Below are positions 53,062 to 62,900 of a stretch of 64,000 nt of DNA, piece after piece (position 1 is the stretch's first letter; each line of letters begins with the position of its first letter). Position numbers and translations under genes: made by a program. The stretch is taken from NCBI RefSeq assembly GCF_030063205.1, contig NZ_JASISQ010000005.1, positions 205,488-269,487 on the forward strand, given 5' to 3'. Origin of the DNA: Arthrobacter antibioticus (lineage in GTDB: Bacteria > Actinomycetota > Actinomycetes > Actinomycetales > Micrococcaceae). Under the pieces are notes generated by a model, which was given only the letters and a program-made list of their open reading frames with translations, was not told where the DNA came from and did not search any database.

Positions 53062-53123
53062 GTTGAGGTTGGAGATGATGACACCCATCGTTCCTCCGGG
53101 TTGTCATCATCTCCAACCTCAAC
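53062..53123. repeat. Intergenic inverted-repeat element between glgX and glgP
   Basis: Arms starting GTTGAGGTTGGAGATGATGA (53062) and its near-perfect complement ending at 53123 (one-base bulge) enclose an 11-base loop. It separates two convergent glycogen genes. The surrounding sequence is low-complexity (repeated GCTGCGCTGGC). Confidence 0.85.
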
Positions 53124-53181
53124 AGCGCGTGGGGTGCAACGGCGCGTGGGGTGCGCAGGGGGAGTGGGTACGGTTCGGGGC

Positions 53182-55797
53182 TTACGCTGTCGCGATGAGC
53201 CCCAACTCGGCCGAATTGGCCAGTGCTTGATGCCGAGGCAGGATCTTGACGCCGTAGCCAAAGTTCCCTGACCGGTCAATGAGCAGATCGGCGCAGAACA
53301 AGTAACGCCCGGGGCCGTTCTCCTGGGCTGCTTCAAGTATCAGTGTGCGCGTGTCCGTGAGTTCATCGGACTCTCCGGCAGTTCCATACACCACGCTGAC
53401 CTGCACGTCTTCGGGGCTCAGCCCGGCCAAGTTCACGCCAGCACGGACCTGCATGGTCTCACCGATTTGAGGTTCATCCACGAGCCCGTGCGATTCCACA
53501 TGCTCAACGTGTACCCCGGGCCACGCCTGGCGTATCCGCTGGATCCAGGCCGCGAACTCTGTGGTTGCGCCGTAGCCGTCAGCCTTAGCCAAACGCCCTG
53601 CTTCCGCCGCCGGTTGGTAGAGACGCTGCACGTATTCGGCCACCATGCGGTTGGCTGAAACTTGCGGGCCCAACGCTGACAGGGTGTGCTTGATCATGGA
53701 AATCCAGTGCGAAGGCAGAGCTCCCTGACCAGGCTGAGAGGGACCTGCGGCTCCGGCAGCGGCGGCCACTACTTCGCCGTAGAACCGGGGTGCAACCTGG
53801 TTTTCAAGTAGCTCATACAGTGCTGCGGCTTCAACATCGTCGCGTTCCTCATCACTGGTGCCAGTATTTGCTGTGGGGATCGCCCAGCCGTTTTCGCCGT
53901 CGTACATTTCATCCCACCAGCCATCCATGACGGAGAGATTCAGGGAACCGTTGATGGCGGCTTTCATGCCCGAGGTGCCGCATGCTTCCAGCGGCCGCAG
54001 CGGGTTATTCAGCCAGACATCGCAACCCGGGAAAAGGGTCCGGGCCATGGCAATGTCGTAATTGGGCAAAAAGACTATCCGGTGGCGCACCTCGGGATCG
54101 TCTGTGAACTGGACAAGGTCCTGAATCATTTTTTTACCGGCGTCGTCGGCCGGGTGCGATTTGCCGGCAATGATGATCTGGATCGGATGCTCGGAATGCA
54201 ACAGCAGGGCCTTGAGCCGGGCAGGATCGCGAAGCATCAGGGTCAACCGCTTGTAGGTGGGCACGCGGCGGGCGAATCCAATGGTCAGGACATCGGGATC
54301 CAGCGCATTTTCCGTCCACGCCAGTTGGGCATCCGCGGCGCCGCGTTTTTTCCACGAAGAACGCAGACGACGCCGGGCATCCACTACCAGCGCGCAGCGC
54401 AAACGTCGACGCAGCGCCCACACATCTTCATCGCTAACGTCATACACCTTGGACCAATCCGGCCCATCCAAAACATCAGCTCCAAAGCGTTCCCGGGCCA
54501 GTGCGGCCAGCTCCGGATCCACCCAGGTGGGCACGTGGACACCGTTGGTGACAGAGGTGATCGGAACATCCGCCTGATCAAAGCCTGGCCAAAGCCCTGC
54601 GAACATACCGCGGGAAACCACCCCGTGCAGCTTCGCTACGCCATTGGCGCGCTGAGCCAGGCGGAGCCCCATGACCGCCATGTTAAAGACGTCGTGGTCG
54701 CCGCCTTCATAATTTTCAGCGCCCAGGGACAGGATCTGCTGCACAGGAACACCGGGTGCCAGTGCTCCGGCAAAGAAGTGCTCAATCATGCCGCGGGGGA
54801 ACCTGTCGATGCCTGCCGGGACGGGAGTGTGCGTGGTGAAAACCGTTGACGCGCGGCCAGCTGCCAGTGCTTCATCCCAGCTCAGCGCCCGCTCCGTCAC
54901 AGCAGGGTCCATCAATTCGCGGATACGTTCGATCCCCAGGAAGCCGGCGTGGCCTTCATTGGTGTGGAACACTTCCGGGGCGGGCGTGCCGGTCAACCGT
55001 GCATGGACGCGCAGGGCTTTGACCCCGCCCATGCCCAGGAGCAGTTCTTGGGTGAGGCGGTGATCGCCCCCACCGCCGTACAGCCTGTCAGTGACACCGC
55101 GGGCAGCGTCGTCATTCTCGGCAACATTTGAATCCAGCAGCAGCAGCGGCACGCGGCCCACATCGGCTCGCCAAATATGGGCACGCAGCACCCTGTCATC
55201 GGGCAGTGGGAGCTGGATTTGAATGGGTGTGCCATCATCTTCACGCAATAAAGTCAGCGGCAAGGCATCCGGGTCAAGCAGCGGGTAGCTCTCCTGCTGC
55301 CACGCGTCTTTGGACAAGGACTGCTTGAAATAGCCTGCCTGATATAAGAGTCCGACGCCGATCAGCGGCACCCCCAGATCGGAGGCGGACTTCAGGTGGT
55401 CACCGGCCAAAATGCCCAGTCCCCCAGAGTACTGGGGGAGGACCTCGGTGATACCAAACTCGGGGGAGAAATAGGCAATGCAAGCAGGCGCCTCTGCACC
55501 CAACCCCTGGTACCAGCGGGGTTCGCTGAGGTAGGTTTCCAGGCTGGTTTCGGCAGCGGCCACGCGGGCCACAATCTCGGGGTTTGTGGCCAAATCCAGC
55601 AGCTGCTCACGAGACATTGCCGCGAGCATGGCCAGCGGATCGTGACGGGAAGTTTCCCACAACTCCGGGTTGAGGAATTCAAACAGGGCCCGGGTTGGCA
55701 GGTGCCAGGACCAGCGCAGGTTGGTGGCCAGGCGGGTCAGCGCGGAAATTTCCGTAGGGATGACGGTGCGGACGGTAAATCTGCGGATTGCCTTCAT
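53182..55797 (-). CDS. glgP: Alpha-glucan phosphorylase, GT35 family
   Basis: An 871-residue enzyme that releases glucose-1-phosphate from alpha-1,4-glucan. It belongs to the type with an N-terminal DUF3417-like domain (LTRLATNLRWSWHLPTRALFEFLNP). Landmarks: YFSPEFGITEVLPQYSGGLGILAGDHLKSASD, FHTNEGHAGFLGIERI, VTNGVHVPTW, IIAGKSHPADDAGK and the PLP-lysine loop GTSGMKAAINGSLNLSVMDGWWDE. ATG 55797 gives the expected MKAIRRFTVR; a GTG 9 bases upstream is possible. Confidence 0.93.
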   Translation of the reverse strand: MKAIRRFTVRTVIPTEISALTRLATNLRWSWHLPTRALFEFLNPELWETSRHDPLAMLAAMSREQLLDLATNPEIVARVAAAETSLETYLSEPRWYQGLGAEAPACIAYFSPEFGITEVLPQYSGGLGILAGDHLKSASDLGVPLIGVGLLYQAGYFKQSLSKDAWQQESYPLLDPDALPLTLLREDDGTPIQIQLPLPDDRVLRAHIWRADVGRVPLLLLDSNVAENDDAARGVTDRLYGGGGDHRLTQELLLGMGGVKALRVHARLTGTPAPEVFHTNEGHAGFLGIERIRELMDPAVTERALSWDEALAAGRASTVFTTHTPVPAGIDRFPRGMIEHFFAGALAPGVPVQQILSLGAENYEGGDHDVFNMAVMGLRLAQRANGVAKLHGVVSRGMFAGLWPGFDQADVPITSVTNGVHVPTWVDPELAALARERFGADVLDGPDWSKVYDVSDEDVWALRRRLRCALVVDARRRLRSSWKKRGAADAQLAWTENALDPDVLTIGFARRVPTYKRLTLMLRDPARLKALLLHSEHPIQIIIAGKSHPADDAGKKMIQDLVQFTDDPEVRHRIVFLPNYDIAMARTLFPGCDVWLNNPLRPLEACGTSGMKAAINGSLNLSVMDGWWDEMYDGENGWAIPTANTGTSDEERDDVEAAALYELLENQVAPRFYGEVVAAAAGAAGPSQPGQGALPSHWISMIKHTLSALGPQVSANRMVAEYVQRLYQPAAEAGRLAKADGYGATTEFAAWIQRIRQAWPGVHVEHVESHGLVDEPQIGETMQVRAGVNLAGLSPEDVQVSVVYGTAGESDELTDTRTLILEAAQENGPGRYLFCADLLIDRSGNFGYGVKILPRHQALANSAELGLIATA

Positions 55798-55806
55798 GCC
55801 GGTCAC

Positions 55807-55972
55807 ATTAGCTCAGTTTTTACCCATCACGTCAGTGGAGTGTGACTAATTGTCCATTCATTACGCGGTGCCGGTGGACAAAGAGCGTTTATTGCTGGTG
55901 TGTGACGGCCAATCCGGGGGATATGGCAGAAAACCTTAGCAATCTGGGCGCGGACTCGCTAACGTCTAGTTT
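55807..55972. promoter_or_regulatory. Divergent promoter gap between glgP and glgE
   Basis: TTAGCA (55936) and TAACGT (55960-55965) are spaced 18 bases and the second lies seven bases before the glgE GTG, suggesting a leaderless glgE promoter. I cannot place the glgP promoter with confidence. Confidence 0.4.
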
Positions 55973-58144
55973 GTGAGTACTTCCAAGCCTTCGCGTAATG
56001 TGCCAACCACAGCAACCGCCCCGGCGGATACTGCCTCATCGGCTGAGACCGCTGGTTCCCGGGCGGACGGTGCCGCTAGGGCAGACGCTGCCGCCAGGGC
56101 GGGCGCTGCAACTGCGGCGCCGGATATCAGATCCGGTTTGCGTTTTGGGCGGATACCCATCACCAACATCCAGCCCGTACTTGAAGGTGGCAGATTCCCT
56201 GCCAAGGGCGTGCGCGGCGCCGATGTTCGCGTGAGCGCGGTGGTGTTCCGTGAGGGCCACGATGCTCTGGGCGTCACCGCGATTCTCATTGCCCCAGACG
56301 GCAGTGAAGTCCAGCGCACACGGCTGAAACCGGGTGCCAAGGGTACCGACTCGTGGGAAGGTGTCCTCACCCCCGCCCACGAAGGTGACTGGAGTTTCGC
56401 CATCGAAGGATGGAGCGATCTGTACGGGACTTGGGCTCACAACGCCACTGTGAAGATCAACGCCGGGGTTGATGTTGAGGTGATGTTGGCTGAAGGTGTG
56501 CTCCTGCTCAGCGACGCTGCCAAAGCTGCCAAAGCAACCGCACCCGAGGCGGCAACAGTATTCAAAAAGGCCGCCCACACAGTGGCGGATTCGTCCCTGA
56601 ACATCAATGACCGCTTGGCCGCCGGCACCAGCGCTGCGGTGCGTGCCGCCGTCGTACATTTCCCACTGCGTGACCTCGTGACACGCAGCGAATCCTTCCC
56701 GCTGAAGGTTGAGCGCGATGCGGCCGGGCGTGGCGCATGGTACGAGTTCTTTCCGCGGTCGGAAGGGGCGATCCGTCATCCCGAGACCGGTGAATTCACC
56801 AGTGGCAACTTCCGCACAGCTGCCCGCCGGCTGCCGGCGGTTGCGGCGATGGGCTTCGATGTCATTTACCTGCCGCCCATTCATCCCATTGGCAAGGTCA
56901 ACCGCAAGGGCCCGAATAACTCTTTGACTGCGGGGCCTGCGGATCCGGGATCTCCGTGGGCCATTGGTTCGGCTGAGGGTGGCCATGATGCTATTCACCC
57001 GGAGCTGGGTTCCTTTGCCGATTTTGATGCTTTTGTCGCGGCGGCACATGATCAGAATTTGGAGGTTGCCCTTGACCTAGCGCTGCAGTGCGCCCCTGAT
57101 CATCCATGGGCCACGGCGCATCCGGAATGGTTCACCACACGCGTTGATGGCACTATTGCGTACGCGGAAAATCCGCCCAAAAAGTACCAGGATATTTACC
57201 CGCTGAACTTCGATAATGACCCCGTGGGGTTGTCGGAGGAAATCTTGCGGGTTGTGCGGTTGTGGATTGAGCACGGCGTACGAATTTTTCGTGTCGATAA
57301 CCCGCACACCAAGCCTGTCTGGTTTTGGGAGTGGCTCATTGGCACCATCAACACCGAACGCCCGGACATTGTGTTCCTGGCCGAGGCATTTACGCGCCCT
57401 GCCATGATGGCGGCGCTGGGCAGGGCAGGATTCCAACAGTCCTACAGCTATTTCACCTGGCGGAACACCAAGGAGGAACTGGAAGAGTACCTAGTCCACG
57501 TGAGCGGCGAATCCGCTGGCTACTTCCGCCCCAACTTCTTCGTTAACACCCCTGACATTCTCACCGAATATTTGCAGTACGGTGGCCCGGCAGCGTTTAA
57601 GATTCGTGCTATTTTGGCCGCCATGGGTAGCCCACTGTGGGGAATGTACGCAGGCTTTGAACTTTTTGAACACGTGGCGCGGCCCGGGTCCGAAGAGAAC
57701 ATTGACAATGAAAAATATGAGTACAAAAATCGGGACTTTGCTGGCGCAGAGGCACAGAATAAGTCACTTGCTCCCTTTGTTACGCTGCTCAATGGGATAC
57801 GGCGTGCCCACCCTGCATTGTTAGATCTGCAGAACTTGACGCTGCATGAGAGCTCCGACCCCGCCACCCTGGTTTTCAGCAAGCACAAAAATATTGCTGC
57901 CACAGCGGATGAACCGGCCCGCAAGGACACCATTATTGTTGTCATCAACGTTGACCCGCACAGCATGCGTGAAGGGGAAGTAACTCTTGACCTTGACGCG
58001 CTGGAGCTTGATGGGTTGTCTGGCGATGGGACGTTCCGCGTGGATGAACTCATCACCGGTGCCAGCTGGAACTGGAGTAAAAAGAACTACTTCCGTTTGG
58101 ACGCTCACTTTGAACCGGCCCACATTTTGCACGTTAGGGGTTAA
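55973..58144 (+). CDS. glgE: Alpha-1,4-glucan:maltose-1-phosphate maltosyltransferase
   Basis: A 723-residue GH13 subfamily 3 enzyme. After an Ala-rich disordered tail (about 40 residues) it has the N-terminal domain RFGRIPITNIQPVLEGGRFPAKG, then the barrel: AMGFDVIYLPPIHPIGKVNRKGPNN, IFRVDNPHTKPVWFWEW (nucleophile Asp near residue 440), FLAEAFTRPAMMAALGRAGFQQSYSYFTWRNTKEEL (acid Glu) and MYAGFELFEH. It extends glucans with maltose-1-phosphate. treS and the maltokinase gene follow, giving a complete GlgE pathway. The start GTG 55973 has no ribosome binding site and looks leaderless. Confidence 0.95.
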   Translation: MSTSKPSRNVPTTATAPADTASSAETAGSRADGAARADAAARAGAATAAPDIRSGLRFGRIPITNIQPVLEGGRFPAKGVRGADVRVSAVVFREGHDALGVTAILIAPDGSEVQRTRLKPGAKGTDSWEGVLTPAHEGDWSFAIEGWSDLYGTWAHNATVKINAGVDVEVMLAEGVLLLSDAAKAAKATAPEAATVFKKAAHTVADSSLNINDRLAAGTSAAVRAAVVHFPLRDLVTRSESFPLKVERDAAGRGAWYEFFPRSEGAIRHPETGEFTSGNFRTAARRLPAVAAMGFDVIYLPPIHPIGKVNRKGPNNSLTAGPADPGSPWAIGSAEGGHDAIHPELGSFADFDAFVAAAHDQNLEVALDLALQCAPDHPWATAHPEWFTTRVDGTIAYAENPPKKYQDIYPLNFDNDPVGLSEEILRVVRLWIEHGVRIFRVDNPHTKPVWFWEWLIGTINTERPDIVFLAEAFTRPAMMAALGRAGFQQSYSYFTWRNTKEELEEYLVHVSGESAGYFRPNFFVNTPDILTEYLQYGGPAAFKIRAILAAMGSPLWGMYAGFELFEHVARPGSEENIDNEKYEYKNRDFAGAEAQNKSLAPFVTLLNGIRRAHPALLDLQNLTLHESSDPATLVFSKHKNIAATADEPARKDTIIVVINVDPHSMREGEVTLDLDALELDGLSGDGTFRVDELITGASWNWSKKNYFRLDAHFEPAHILHVRG

Positions 58145-58147
58145 AGC

Positions 58148-59935
58148 ATGTCCTTTTCGCACAGCCACAGCTCATCCGCGTTCAACCTGATTGCACCGGG
58201 GCTGGCCCACGACCCGCACTGGTACCGCAAGGCTGTCTTTTATGAAGTGCTTGTGCAGAGCTTTGCCGATGCCAACGGTGACGGTGCCGGCGATTTTTCG
58301 GGGCTGATTTCACGCCTTGACTACCTCCAATGGTTAGGTGTGGACTGCCTCTGGCTGCCACCGTTCTTTGATTCGCCTTTATTGGACGGCGGCTACGACG
58401 TCAGGGATTTCCGGGCGGTAATGGATGCTTACGGCACCATTTCAGATTTCCAATCCCTGGTGACCCAGGCGCACGAACGCGGAATGCGGATCATCATTGA
58501 CTTGCCGCTGAACCACACCTCGGACCAGCACCGGTGGTTTAAAGAGTCAAGGGAAGATCCAGAAGGCCCGTACGGCGACTTCTACATGTGGAGTGACACG
58601 ACTGAGCTGTATGAGGACGCCAGGATCATCTTTGTTGATACTGAAGAGTCCAACTGGAGCTTTGACCCCATTCGACGGCAATTCTTCTGGCACAGGTTCT
58701 TCAGCCACCAGCCAGATTTGAACTATGAAAATCCTGCTGTCAAGGAAGCCGTTTTTGATATTGTGCGGTTCTGGCTGCAACAAGGAATTGACGGTTTCCG
58801 GGCCGATGCCATCCCATACCTGTACGCAGAAGACGGCACTAACTGCGAAAACCTGCCCAAAACGCACGAATTTTTACAGGATCTTCGGGCCATGGTTGAT
58901 AACGAGTTCCCTGGCCGGATTATTGTTGCTGAGGCCAATCAGATGCCGCATGAAGTGGTGGATTATTTTGGCACCGAGGAGAAACCCGAATGCCACATGG
59001 CGTTCCACTTCCCGATCATGCCCCGGCTCTACTACGCCCTTCGTGATCAAAAGGCCGCCCCGATCATTGAGACCATGGCCAACACCCCGGACATTCCAGC
59101 CAACGCCCAGTGGGGAACGTTCCTGCGCAACCATGACGAGCTCACATTGGAGATGGTGACTCCCAGCGAGCGTGAAGCAATGATGGGCTGGTACGCCCCT
59201 GACTCCCGGATGCGGGCCAATATTGGTATTCGACGCCGGTTGGCAACTCTGCTGGATAACTCACGGGCCGAAATTGAGCTCATTAACGCCCTGTTGATGG
59301 CCCTGCCTGGCAGCCCATTTCTGTACTACGGCGATGAAATTGGCATGGGAGATAACATCTGGCTCGATGACAGGGATGCCTCCCGAACACCCATGCAGTG
59401 GAACCCGGACAGGAACGCAGGTTTCTCCAACACTGACCCGGGCAAATTGTTCCTTCCCGTGGTGCAGTCGTTGGTTTACCACTACAACCACGTCAATGTT
59501 GAGGCGCAGATGGGGCATTCAAGTTCCTTGCTGCATTGGAATAAGCAAATTCTTGGTGTGCGCAAGACCCACCCGGCGTTTGGGTTGGGCCGCTACGAGA
59601 ATGTCCCCACCTCGCATGAATCTGTGCTCGCCTTTTTGCGAGTGCTGCCTGTGGGCAATGCGGAAGGAGAGCGTCCGGAAACTATTTTGTGCGTCTTTAA
59701 CCTCTCCCAAAACCCGGCAGCCGCCATTTTGCATATACCAACATTGTCCGGCAGAGGCCTTCGGGATGTTTTTGGTCATGATATTTTCCCTGGCATTGAT
59801 CAGGAAGGAAACCTCAGCCTGACGCTTGGCTCATACGATTTTTACTGGCTGCGACTGCGCTCTCAATCCTCCAACGTGCTTTCCACACAAACGCAGGCCA
59901 TGCCGGTAATTGATGGAACGGAGTACGGGTACTAA
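58148..59935 (+). CDS. treS: Trehalose synthase (maltose alpha-D-glucosyltransferase)
   Basis: A 595-residue GH13 enzyme that interconverts trehalose and maltose. Landmarks: WYRKAVFYEVLVQSFADANGDGAGDFSGL, DLPLNHTSDQHRWF, QQGIDGFRADAIPYLY (nucleophile), RIIVAEANQMPHEVVDYFG (Glu) and FLRNHDELTLEMVT (Asp). It starts 3 bases after glgE and shares one base with the next gene (TAATG), so the pathway enzymes are tightly coupled. It supplies maltose to the maltokinase encoded directly downstream. Confidence 0.95.
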   Translation: MSFSHSHSSSAFNLIAPGLAHDPHWYRKAVFYEVLVQSFADANGDGAGDFSGLISRLDYLQWLGVDCLWLPPFFDSPLLDGGYDVRDFRAVMDAYGTISDFQSLVTQAHERGMRIIIDLPLNHTSDQHRWFKESREDPEGPYGDFYMWSDTTELYEDARIIFVDTEESNWSFDPIRRQFFWHRFFSHQPDLNYENPAVKEAVFDIVRFWLQQGIDGFRADAIPYLYAEDGTNCENLPKTHEFLQDLRAMVDNEFPGRIIVAEANQMPHEVVDYFGTEEKPECHMAFHFPIMPRLYYALRDQKAAPIIETMANTPDIPANAQWGTFLRNHDELTLEMVTPSEREAMMGWYAPDSRMRANIGIRRRLATLLDNSRAEIELINALLMALPGSPFLYYGDEIGMGDNIWLDDRDASRTPMQWNPDRNAGFSNTDPGKLFLPVVQSLVYHYNHVNVEAQMGHSSSLLHWNKQILGVRKTHPAFGLGRYENVPTSHESVLAFLRVLPVGNAEGERPETILCVFNLSQNPAAAILHIPTLSGRGLRDVFGHDIFPGIDQEGNLSLTLGSYDFYWLRLRSQSSNVLSTQTQAMPVIDGTEYGY

Positions 59936-62900
59936 TGTCCGCGCTCGTTGACCTCTTAGCTCAATGGCTGCCACAGCAACGCTGGTACCCACGCAAGGGT
60001 GAGGCGGGCATTGGTGCGCAAATAAATATTGCGGATGTTTTTGAGCTGGACGCGCATGACCTGCAAGTTCGCCTCCTGGTTTTGCTTGTCAGCGTGGATT
60101 TTCCGGACGTAAGCACCGGGCTGATACTTCACGTACCGCTGAGTATACGCGGAAATAGCACTGATGTACTAAATGATGTTGGCCCTGAACTTGGGGTCTT
60201 TATAGGTGAGGTCAAAGCGGGCGAGACTGAAGCCGGGGCATCTTGGCCGGGTGGGCGCGTGTACGAAGGCTTAGGAGATCCAGCATTTTTGCAGGCGTGG
60301 CTGGCGGAGGTTCTTACTTCTAATAGTGTGCCGCGCATAGCTGGCGTTGCTCTTCACATATGGCGCAATCCCTCTCTGGGAGCTCTGGGAGCTCCGGGAG
60401 CCCTGGGCGCAGAAAGTGTTGGGCCGGCAACAAACATCCGCTTGGTGCGGAGTGAACAATCCAATACCTCTGTCATATTCCAATTGGGCAACATGCCTCT
60501 AATTGCTAAGTTCTTCCGAGTTATCCATCCGGGCGTCCATCCGGAAGTTGAGATTGGTGCGGCTCTTGCCCTCGCTGCACAAGAGGCTGGCGAGGTCAAT
60601 GTTCCACTGTTGCAAGCGTCCGTGGGGTACGGAGAGTCCAACACCACCCTTTTTGTGATTCACGACTTCATTGCTGGCGCCAAAGATGGATGGGCACTGG
60701 CGCTGGAGGCAGCTGGAAAACAATGCGACTTTTCCCAGCACGCCCACGCAATAGGAGCATCCCTGGCCCGCGTTCATGCCGGGTTGCGAAACAGCCTGGG
60801 TGCGCGCACCTACGGGCCGAGCGAGAGGGCATCCTTTATTGAAGCGATCTCCACTCGGCTTCAGGCGGCTTGGGCGCAGGTGGGCACCGCCGTCGGGCCC
60901 TATGAGGCTGACTTCCAAAACGTCTTAACACAGCTGCGCAAAATAGACACTTTGCCGCCGGTGCAGCGTATTCATGGTGATCTGCACCTAGGGCAGCTCC
61001 TGCACAAGGAATCTGCGGGGGAGAGCGGCTGGTACATTCTCGATTTTGAAGGCGAACCGTTGCGTCCGTTGGCCGACCGGGGCCTGCCCGATGTCACATT
61101 GCGTGACTTGGCCGGAATGTTGCGCTCATTTGACTATGCCGGGGCGCAAGCCGCAGCCACCGAAGAGGTGACGGCGGCACAGGGCGCACGCTGGTCAAAA
61201 CAGTGTGCCGACGCCTTGATAAACGGTTATGCGGAGGCCTCCGGTGAGGTCATCGCACGCAACAGTGCACTTTTCGTGGCATTGTGGCTGGACAAGGCCC
61301 TGTATGAAATCGTTTATGAAGTGCAAAATCGACCCAGCTGGGCGTGGGCGCCGATTAAAGCTGTGCGGGAATTGCTTGAATCAAGGGAAAGTGGTGTGGA
61401 CATGGGACTGAATAAAGTAGCCCCGCTTGCTGTCGATGCGGGAGTCTTGGCGCGAATCTCCGAAGGAAGCTATTACGCACCTCACTCGGTCTTGGGGGCA
61501 CACCTCGACGGCGACGGTTTTGTGACCGTGCGTGCGCTGCGGCATTTGGCGCAGTCCGTTACGTTAGTGACGGGCAGCGCAGAGTTCCCTATGGCTCATG
61601 AACACGGCGGTGTTTGGGTTGTTGTGATTCGCGCAGAGAACCCGGGGCATGTCCCTGACTATCGCCTGGATGTTGGCTATGCCCAGGGTGTCACCCGCAT
61701 GGATGATGCCTACCGCTACATGCCCACAGTGGGTGAATTGGATATGCACCTCATGGCTGAGGGCAGGCATGAGACTCTCTGGACTGTGTTGGGTGCACAT
61801 GTCCAGCGCTACCACTCCGCACTGGGCGAGGTCTCAGGTGTCAGCTTTGCTGTGTGGGTGCCAGCCGTGCAAGCCGTTCGGGTCATCGGCGAGTTCAATG
61901 GGTGGGACGGCCGTGGACACGCCATGCGAAGCTTGGGTAATAGTGGGATCTGGGAACTGTTCATTCCGGATGTCGCTGCAGGAGACCGCTACAAATTTGA
62001 AATCCTCACCGAGCAGGGTCAATGGCTGCAAAAAGCGGACCCCATGGCCTATGGAACCGAGGTGCCCCCGCTAACGGCATCTCGCGTGGTTGAATCAAGC
62101 TATTCTTTCCAAGACGGCGACTGGATGGCGCAAAGAAGCCAGGTAGACCCGCACAATTCGCCCATGAGTGTTTATGAGGTGCACTTGGGTTCATGGCGTG
62201 TGGGCTTGAGCTACGTAGAACTGGCCCGCGAGCTCGTGGAGTACGTCAAATGGCTTGGTTTCACCCATATTGAGCTCATGCCCGTGGCCGAACATCCCTT
62301 TGGCGGTTCATGGGGATACCAGGTCACCTCCTACTACGCCCCAACCTCGCGCTTTGGCCACCCTGACGAGTTCCGATTCCTCGTGGACTCTCTGCACCAA
62401 GCCGGCATTGGGGTCATCATGGACTGGGTGCCGGCGCACTTCCCTAAAGATGAGTGGGCGCTGGCCAAATTCAATGGTGGGGCTCAGTACGAACACCCAG
62501 ACCCACGTCTGGGCGAGCACCCCGACTGGGGCACGCTGATCTTTGACTTTGGCCGCAATGAAGTCAGGAACTTCCTTGTAGCCAACGCTCTCTACTGGTT
62601 TGAAGAGTTCCACATTGACGGGATACGGGTGGACGCCGTCGCATCCATGCTTTATCTTGACTATTCCCGTGAAGACGGGGCCTGGAGCCCTAACAGGTAT
62701 GGCGGCAGGGAGAACCTTGAAGCAATCAGCTTCCTGCAGGAAATGAATGCCACCGCTTACCGGCGCAACCCCGGCATCATCACCATCGCCGAAGAATCAA
62801 CCGCATTCCCCGGCGTGACCGCTCCCACCAGCGGTGGCGGACTGGGGTTTGGGCTGAAATGGAACATGGGCTGGATGCATGACTCGCTGACCTATATGGG

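Noticed and set aside
54082..54849. 255-residue open frame on the + strand
   Set aside because: Antisense to glgP, no ribosome binding site or domain.
56036..57049. 337-residue open frame on the - strand
   Set aside because: Antisense to glgE; composition and lack of motifs mark it as a shadow.
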